Source: a virus
Reading direction: 5' to 3' (one strand)
IMG/VR virus record: IMGVR_UViG_3300030102_006934
Location: 90,713 to 154,712 of that record
Length of the DNA stretch: 64,000 nt
Positions within the stretch are counted from its first letter, which is position 1; every line of letters begins with the position of its first letter. This document shows positions 59,485 through 64,000 of this stretch, piece by piece. Made by a program: the position numbers and the translations under genes. Under the pieces are notes generated by a model. It had not been told where the DNA came from. It was given only the letters and a program-made list of their open reading frames with translations, and ran no database searches.

Positions 59485-60093
59485 ATGGAAAATATATTTA
59501 ATGTAGTAATTGCGTTTATTACTGGTGTAATGGGTCCAGTAATACTATTAATATTGAAAAGTAGACTAGAAAAAAAGAATAAACCAGACATGGTTACCGA
59601 AGCTTTAATGGTTAGTGAACTAGTCCAACATAAAATAGAAGAGATAAGAGAAGGCGTTAAAGCTGATAGAGTTTGGGTTACTCAATTTCATAATGGAGGC
59701 CACTTCTACCCAACAGGTAAATCAATAGCTAAATTTTCTGTAATGTATGAAACTGTCAACACAGGAGTTTCTTCAATACAACACAGTTTTCAAAACATAC
59801 CAGTAAATTTGTTCTCTAAATCTATGAACCGTTTAGTGGTTGCTGATACTATTGAAATACCTAATTTCAAAGATGAAAATATATTAACTTATGGGTTGAA
59901 ATATGTTGCGGAAGATAATGGGTGTAAATCTACTTATTTATTCGCTATTAAAACCATTGATGATAGGTTTATTGGTGTTTTAGGTATAGATTACACCAAG
60001 AAAAAAATTGTATTGGATGACGATGTTGTAAACAATGTTTTGGTACAAACCTCTACTCTGGGTGGTGTACTAATGAATCATCTTAGGGTGTGA
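59485..60093 (+). CDS. Membrane-anchored GAF-like domain protein
   Basis: 202 residues. N-terminal transmembrane segment (~5-24, FNVVIAFITGVMGPVILLIL), a short coiled region, then a GAF-like fold: ADRVWVTQFHNGGHFYPTGK, FSVMYETVNTG, GCKSTYLFAIKTIDDRFIGV. GAF domains bind small ligands, and this membrane-anchored form recurs in phages. A sensor or lysis-timing role is inference; it is odd inside the head block. Confidence 0.7.
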   Translation: MENIFNVVIAFITGVMGPVILLILKSRLEKKNKPDMVTEALMVSELVQHKIEEIREGVKADRVWVTQFHNGGHFYPTGKSIAKFSVMYETVNTGVSSIQHSFQNIPVNLFSKSMNRLVVADTIEIPNFKDENILTYGLKYVAEDNGCKSTYLFAIKTIDDRFIGVLGIDYTKKKIVLDDDVVNNVLVQTSTLGGVLMNHLRV

Positions 60094-60118
60094 TAACAAT
60101 TTTAATGTTTTTTTAATT

Positions 60119-60412
60119 ATGATTTTAGTGAGAAAGATTATGAAAATTTTTAAAGATATGTTAACAGAAAGGGGTAAATATTCTCAGGGTAGAGTTTACC
60201 TATTTTGGTCAGTTTTGGCTTACTACATAACACTAGGTATCTTGTTGTTTGCGGGAATGAATAAACACAGTAATGTAGATGTAGATAAATTTAAATTAAT
60301 TACTGAAGCTTTAGAATATGCTATGGTATTATTCGGTGGTTATGTGTTTGGTGGTAAGTTTTTAGACATGGTTAAAGTAGTGGGTACTAATAAGTCGGAA
60401 ACTAAGTCTTAA
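60119..60412 (+). CDS. Membrane protein, possible holin
   Basis: 97 residues. Two hydrophobic segments (~28-47, LFWSVLAYYITLGILLFAGM; ~68-85, YAMVLFGGYVFGGKFLDMV) and a basic N-terminus. The layout resembles small holins, and it pairs with the GAF-like membrane protein upstream. Terminator directly downstream at 60433. Not proven. Confidence 0.6.
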   Translation: MILVRKIMKIFKDMLTERGKYSQGRVYLFWSVLAYYITLGILLFAGMNKHSNVDVDKFKLITEALEYAMVLFGGYVFGGKFLDMVKVVGTNKSETKS

Positions 60413-60432
60413 CCAAAGAAATAAAAATATTA

Positions 60433-60464
60433 AAAGTCACCTAAATTTTAGGGGGCTTTTTTTT
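60433..60464 (+). terminator. Rho-independent terminator
   Basis: AGTCACCTAAA pairs with TTTAGGGGGCT (one mismatch, one G-U), followed by eight T. Confidence 0.8.
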
Positions 60465-60525
60465 GTGCTTTAAAATGTTTATAATTAACTAAAAATAACA
60501 ATGAATTACAATAAAATGACAAAAA

Positions 60526-60963
60526 ATGGGAAGAGGGAAAGAAATAAAATTAGATCTACCTTTTGGATATAATGTGGTTTCGGGTACTGTTGATAATAAG
60601 AATCCAAAATCAATATACATTCAAATATCAGCTTGGGGTAAACCCACTGATTACGTAGAATCTGGTTACGAACAAATAATGAAACAAAAAGCTAAAGGCA
60701 TTAAGAAAAAGTTATATAGTATAGTTAGAGATGATTTTTTCTATAAAAAAAAGAGTATAGTAGATTTTAATATGGCTTCTTCTGGTATAAAAAAAGATAA
60801 ACGTAGTTATATGTCAGTAGAGTTAACTTTATTTAAAAAAGAACCATTATTACCTTTAACATCTAAAAATTTAATACATGAGGTGGGGGATATATCTGAA
60901 AAGTTAATTACCGACTTTTTTGAAAGGGATAAAGATTTTAAATTTTTCAAAACTAAAGGTTAA
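60526..60963 (+). CDS. Hypothetical structural-block protein
   Basis: 145 residues, beta-rich N-terminus (IKLDLPFGYNVVSGTVDNKN) and a Lys-rich end. Sits between terminators at 60433 and 60971, so it is transcribed alone. No recognised family. Confidence 0.65.
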   Translation: MGRGKEIKLDLPFGYNVVSGTVDNKNPKSIYIQISAWGKPTDYVESGYEQIMKQKAKGIKKKLYSIVRDDFFYKKKSIVDFNMASSGIKKDKRSYMSVELTLFKKEPLLPLTSKNLIHEVGDISEKLITDFFERDKDFKFFKTKG

Positions 60964-60970
60964 TAAAAAA

Positions 60971-60993
60971 GAGACTTAGGTCTCTTTTTTTTT
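60971..60993 (+). terminator. Rho-independent terminator
   Basis: GAGAC-TTAG-GTCTC followed by nine T. Confidence 0.85.
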
Positions 60994-61011
60994 GCTTTAA
61001 ACCATAACAGC

Positions 61012-61019
61012 ATATTTAT
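61012..61019 (+). promoter_or_regulatory. ATATTTAT late-type promoter motif
   Basis: 15 nt before ATG 61035 of the prohead protease. Confidence 0.6.
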
Positions 61020-61034
61020 AGAGAAAGTATAAAT

Positions 61035-61766
61035 ATGAAAATATTAAAACCAGGAGAAGAAGGATATGGATATCTTGTAGAATATGATTCAGGGTTCATA
61101 TCTTCTGAACTAACTTGTCAAGATGGAGTTTGTTCTAACCATAACCTAATAAAAGAGTTTAAATCGGGATTAAGTTTAGGTCAAGATGGTACATTACCAG
61201 ATAAAATAGAAATTTATGCCGTACTACAAAAGTGGGGTGTAGAGAACAAGAATGGGAGGGTATACCCAGAAGAGATTTTGAAAAGAGAATCTAAGAGATA
61301 TCAAGAGTTTATAGATATGGGTACGTCTTTGGGGGAATTAAACCACCCAGAGTCTTCAATTATTGATGCTGACAGAGTTTCACATATGATTTCAGAGATT
61401 TGGTGGAACGGTAGAACACTTATGGGAAAAATGGAGTTAGATACAACACCAGGTTACCTTAAATCAGGTATTATCTCATCTGTAGGTGATAAAGTATTAA
61501 ATATGATTAGGAAGGGTTGGACCGTTGGTATTTCATCTAGAGGAGTAGGTTCTTTAAAGAATGAAAATGGTAAAAATATTGTACAGGAGGATTTCGAATT
61601 AATTTGTTGGGATATAGTTACTTCTCCATCAACACCAGGTTCTTGGATATCTACCTCGGAAAAAGATTTAAAACCTTTCATGGAGTCTACCAAAGGGGAT
61701 AAAACAAAATTAATAATAGAAGATGACTCTGACTTATTAGATAGTTTAGATAAATTTTTATTGTAA
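61035..61766 (+). CDS. Prohead core protease (T4 gp21-like)
   Basis: 243 residues (T4 gp21 is 212). Serine protease of the herpesvirus-assemblin-like type: His104 in GELNHPE and Ser167/168 in GISSRG, with acidic DFELICWDIV following. In T4 this enzyme removes core proteins and N-terminal targeting peptides in the prohead, cutting after (L/I)-x-E. Located between portal and scaffold as in T4. It is the expected enzyme for the many (I/L)-x-E junctions across this window. Confidence 0.92.
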   Translation: MKILKPGEEGYGYLVEYDSGFISSELTCQDGVCSNHNLIKEFKSGLSLGQDGTLPDKIEIYAVLQKWGVENKNGRVYPEEILKRESKRYQEFIDMGTSLGELNHPESSIIDADRVSHMISEIWWNGRTLMGKMELDTTPGYLKSGIISSVGDKVLNMIRKGWTVGISSRGVGSLKNENGKNIVQEDFELICWDIVTSPSTPGSWISTSEKDLKPFMESTKGDKTKLIIEDDSDLLDSLDKFLL

Positions 61767-61779
61767 TTAAAAAAAAATC

Positions 61780-61799
61780 AGATCTAATTTAGATCTTTT
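61780..61799 (+). terminator. Weak hairpin-T element
   Basis: AGATCT ... AGATCT inverted repeat with a 5-nt loop followed by TTTT; weak stem. Confidence 0.45.
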
Positions 61800-61837
61800 A
61801 ATATTAATATAATATTTAAATATATAAGTTGCGCAGC

Positions 61838-61867
61838 AAGCAGCTTAAGCAGTAAGCAGCTTAAGCA
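61838..61867 (+). repeat. Two direct repeats AAGCAGCTTAAGCA
   Basis: 61838-61851 and 61854-61867, each with the palindrome GCTTAAGC, placed just before the 61880 gene. Possible operator or leader structure. Confidence 0.7.
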
Positions 61868-61879
61868 AATTAAAAAAAA

Positions 61880-62203
61880 ATGAAAATGAAAAAAAGAATT
61901 GTAAAATTAAACGAATCTGACTTAGAGTTATTAGTCAAAAAAATTATTAGAGAAGAAGAAATGGATCCTAACTCATCTGATGAAGGTGGTGAAGAAGAGA
62001 CGGATAACCCAAAAGATGTTGAGATGTTCTTAGACGCTATGAAAAAGTATTTTATGGACAAATACCCAAGGTTCGCTAATAAAATAAATACTAGAAAAGA
62101 AAAAGCGATGTTGTTAGCTGCCTTAGCTGAAGAATTGGGTGTAGATACTAATTTGATTAATATGGCTAAAGGAGAATTGAAGAAAGCTGGTTTAGGCAAG
62201 TAA
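61880..62203 (+). CDS. Tagged acidic head-protein candidate (107 aa)
   Basis: 107 residues. Begins MKMKKRIVKLNESDLELLVK then KIIREE, with two candidate boundaries (L-N-E|S, I-R-E|E). Acidic linker (EEMDPNSSDEGGEEETD) and a helical C-terminal domain. Just after the protease gene, a typical place for a core protein. Inferred protease substrate. Confidence 0.7.
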   Translation: MKMKKRIVKLNESDLELLVKKIIREEEMDPNSSDEGGEEETDNPKDVEMFLDAMKKYFMDKYPRFANKINTRKEKAMLLAALAEELGVDTNLINMAKGELKKAGLGK

Positions 62204-62204
62204 T

Positions 62205-62726
62205 ATGAATATCCGTAAAATCATAAAAGAAGAACTCCTTAAAGAGGTTGGTGGTTATGATGATTTAAGTGTTATGGGTCAACATGCTGGAGCTAGTATG
62301 GGAGTATTAACTAGTAGTTACCAAATTTTAATAGATCTATTAACAGATATAGCAAACTCACTTTTAGATAGTGAAAAAGGTTATAGTAAATTCTCTTTAT
62401 CTAATTCAGTTATAGGTGATTTAGACAAAGTTACATCTGTAGTGATTAGTGATACTGAAAAAATTTTACAGGATTTTACGGAAGACGATGTTATAAAAGA
62501 AGGTAAAAGATTTATTGCCCACCTTAAATCATTAGTAAAAAGAATTAGGTTAATATCTAACATGGTTTCTACTTACACAAAATCTGAATACGAAGAAGAA
62601 CTAAGAAAATTAGTGATGGAGTTTTTACCTAAAGCTAAAAAATATGGTGATACTTTGATAAAAAGTAATAACATGTTTAAAGGTAGATTTTCTAGAGCAA
62701 CTGGAGGAAATACTTTTTTCAATTAA
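62205..62726 (+). CDS. Tagged head-protein candidate (173 aa)
   Basis: 173 residues. MNIRKIIKEELLKEVGGYDD: tag with I-K-E|E and L-K-E|V. The body is all-helical (VLTSSYQILIDLLTDIANSL; LKSLVKRIRLISNMVS). 1 nt after the previous gene. Likely a prohead core/internal protein trimmed by the protease. Confidence 0.7.
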   Translation: MNIRKIIKEELLKEVGGYDDLSVMGQHAGASMGVLTSSYQILIDLLTDIANSLLDSEKGYSKFSLSNSVIGDLDKVTSVVISDTEKILQDFTEDDVIKEGKRFIAHLKSLVKRIRLISNMVSTYTKSEYEEELRKLVMEFLPKAKKYGDTLIKSNNMFKGRFSRATGGNTFFN

Positions 62727-62798
62727 AACTATTCACAACTAAATTTATTTTCCATATTATTGAACTAATAATTATTAATTTTAAAAAAGTTTAAAAAA

Positions 62799-63032
62799 AT
62801 GGATGACCAAATTACAAATTACTTTTTAGTAAAAGTACAGTTTGAGACTATTAACGAATCAAACGGAAAAACAAAAAAAATAAAAACACAGTACTTGGTA
62901 GATTCGATGAGTTGTACTGAAGCAGAAACTAGGACACACCAATACTTAGAAGGTACTGTTTTAGATTATGAAATTGTATCAGCAGTTAAATCACCAATCG
63001 AGGATGTTATTAAAGTTGCTGTTCCAGCATAA
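62799..63032 (+). CDS. DUF4494-like protein
   Basis: 77 residues. NYFLVKVQFETINESNGKTK..TQYLVDSMSCTEAETR resembles DUF4494 (YLVDA.SFTEAE), a family I know from Bacteroidota genomes; here about half the usual length. Function unknown; it supports a Bacteroidota link. Confidence 0.65.
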   Translation: MDDQITNYFLVKVQFETINESNGKTKKIKTQYLVDSMSCTEAETRTHQYLEGTVLDYEIVSAVKSPIEDVIKVAVPA

Positions 63033-63056
63033 CAAATAAAAATCTTTAAACTATTA

Positions 63057-63083
63057 AAAGACTCAGAAATGGGTCTTTTTTTT
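63057..63083. terminator. Terminator between convergent genes
   Basis: AAAAGACTC pairs with GGGTCTTTT (one mismatch-like G-U), with a following T-run on the plus strand and an A-run on the other side. Confidence 0.75.
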
Positions 63084-63488
63084 TTAATCCCAATATTCTT
63101 TAGGTAAACCAATCTTCTCAGCTAATTTCTTAAATAAACCTTCATGTTCTTCTGATTTGGGTAAGTCCTTACCAACTGCAGCATGTATAAGTTCATGGGT
63201 TATAACCCATTTTAAGTATTCTACATCCTCTAAAGCTTTGGATTTAATACCCATTTTACCATTCTCACCATTTTTTGGGTGGTTAAATCCCGCTATCTTA
63301 CCATCTTTTATAGTATCATCTATTTTAATATCTATTGGTGGTAGTACTAGTTTATCACCTGTGACATCTAGGTAAACCCTTCCCAAATCGTCCACAACAT
63401 TATTTTTTATTTTAGATATCAAATAATTTGGGTTTTCAACACTTGGTACATCAGCTTCTCTCAGTACTTTTTTAATTAAACTTCTCAT
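63084..63488 (-). CDS. Tagged HExxH metallopeptidase
   Basis: 134 residues when started at ATG 63488, chosen because the late-type motif ends 7 nt upstream (an ATG at 63506 would lie on the far side of it). MRSLIKKVLRE|ADVP is an 11-residue leader ending L-R-E|A, very like T4 internal-protein leaders. HELIH at 98-102 and His115 (EEHEG) form a zinc site. Short peptidase domain, otherwise unnamed. Inferred to be packaged and freed by the prohead protease next door. Confidence 0.78.
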   Translation of the reverse strand: MRSLIKKVLREADVPSVENPNYLISKIKNNVVDDLGRVYLDVTGDKLVLPPIDIKIDDTIKDGKIAGFNHPKNGENGKMGIKSKALEDVEYLKWVITHELIHAAVGKDLPKSEEHEGLFKKLAEKIGLPKEYWD

Positions 63489-63495
63489 ACAAAAA

Positions 63496-63503
63496 ATAAA
63501 TAT
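63496..63503 (-). promoter_or_regulatory. ATATTTAT late-type promoter motif
   Basis: Minus strand, 7 nt before ATG 63488; decides the start of the metallopeptidase gene. Confidence 0.6.
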
Positions 63504-63556
63504 CACTCTTTTTTAACAAGAGAAATAAAAAAATAAAACTTTTCCACACTTTTAAC

Positions 63557-63564
63557 ATATTTAT
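63557..63564 (+). promoter_or_regulatory. ATATTTAT late-type promoter motif
   Basis: 61 nt before ATG 63626. The leader holds the inverted repeat CGCAAC/GTTGCG (63573-63588 area). Confidence 0.5.
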
Positions 63565-63625
63565 TGAGAAACACGCAACGAGTTGCGCTGTTTTAAATAA
63601 TAATTTTTTTAAAAAAAAATAAAAA

Positions 63626-64000
63626 ATGGCAAATGAAAGAAAGTCTATCATCGATGAAGCCCTTTTAGAAAGCGCTCAAATTGAGAAAGCTTTTGAAGCC
63701 AACGCAAAAGAAATACTGACTCGTACAATGAGTTCAGAAATTGAAGAAATGGTAAAGGAATCTTTAGAAGGTTCGATTGGTTTAACGGAGGATGAAGATG
63801 AAGAGAAAGATGAGTTAGAGTTAGATCTAGAATTAGGTGACTCTGATGAAATGGATGCCAGCGGTGCTGGTGAAGAAGTTGACCTAGAAATGGGTGAACT
63901 AGAAATGGATGATGAACCAATGGATGGTGAAATCGAAATGGATGATGTTGAAAGTATTGACTTAACAACAACAGAAATGCCTGAAGTAATTAACGTATTC
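63626..64000 (+). CDS. Prohead scaffold/core protein (gp22-like), cut by window end
   Basis: 125 residues visible from ATG 63626, open at the right edge. N-terminal helical part (MANERKSIIDEALLESAQIE; EEMVKESLEGSIGL) then a very acidic Glu/Asp/Met stretch. Composition and position right after the prohead protease match the T4 major scaffold gene 22; the major capsid gene should follow. Contains sites fitting (L/I)-x-E. Confidence 0.75.
   Translation, partial: MANERKSIIDEALLESAQIEKAFEANAKEILTRTMSSEIEEMVKESLEGSIGLTEDEDEEKDELELDLELGDSDEMDASGAGEEVDLEMGELEMDDEPMDGEIEMDDVESIDLTTTEMPEVINVF

Overview
This 64 kb window is part of a strictly lytic-looking, T4-like tailed phage genome (Caudoviricetes, probably myovirus-like and large). 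It is AT-rich and its host is almost certainly a member of the Bacteroidota. The phage identity rests on a head-gene block in T4 order at the right end: large terminase (54567-56414), portal (56747-58630), prohead protease (61035-61766) and an acidic scaffold-like protein running off the edge (63626-64000). The Bacteroidota link rests on three things: promoters of the form TTG-N19/20-TAnnTT(G/A), A-rich start regions without Shine-Dalgarno, and host-type genes (an SdhB with Bacteroidota-type motifs, a DUF2805/TIGR03643 protein, a DUF4494-like protein). No integrase, tRNA, rRNA or CRISPR array was seen.

Layout. 1-3 kb: tiny early-type genes joined by a repeated start cassette. 3-10 kb: mixed-strand small genes, a SprT-like metalloprotein, a GC-rich non-coding island, and several proteins with a shared N-terminal tag. 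10.3-17.4 kb: three tail-fibre genes, including a SHAEG-repeat adhesin and a 1585-residue fibre with a beta-helix. 17.6-24.1 kb and 25.9-28.6 kb: giant modular proteins that look like polyproteins, one ending in a lysozyme and one in a metallopeptidase. 24-25.9 kb and 28.6-32.8 kb (minus strand): accessory genes including a lipoprotein, an outer-membrane-type protein, SdhB, thymidylate synthase and UV-damage endonuclease. 32.9-36.2 kb: unknown plus-strand genes. 36.2-41.4 kb: a second tail-fibre/LamG cluster. 41.6-47.6 kb: DUF3310, a DHH phosphoesterase, a full-length ClpC-type AAA+ unfoldase and a KTSC protein. 47.6-64 kb: a nucleotidyltransferase polyprotein and the head-assembly block.

How the genes work together. 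The main signal is a family of about 15 proteins that begin with a short basic/amphipathic tag ending in (I/L)-x-E, usually followed by a DFDWVxDV-like motif. In the giant proteins this junction recurs every ~85-140 residues, always with I, L, V or M three places before the Glu boundary. That matches the known specificity of the T4-type prohead protease, and the window encodes such a protease. I infer that these are capsid-targeted internal proteins, packaged in the prohead and cut into many small domains, with enzymatic cargo (lysozyme, HExxH peptidases, a nucleotidyltransferase). Two promoter classes fit an early/late programme: host-like TTG-N20-TATAnTT(G/A), and an ATATTTAT motif without a -33 box in front of structural operons. 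In many cases both end only 4-7 nt before the start codon, suggesting leaderless mRNAs.
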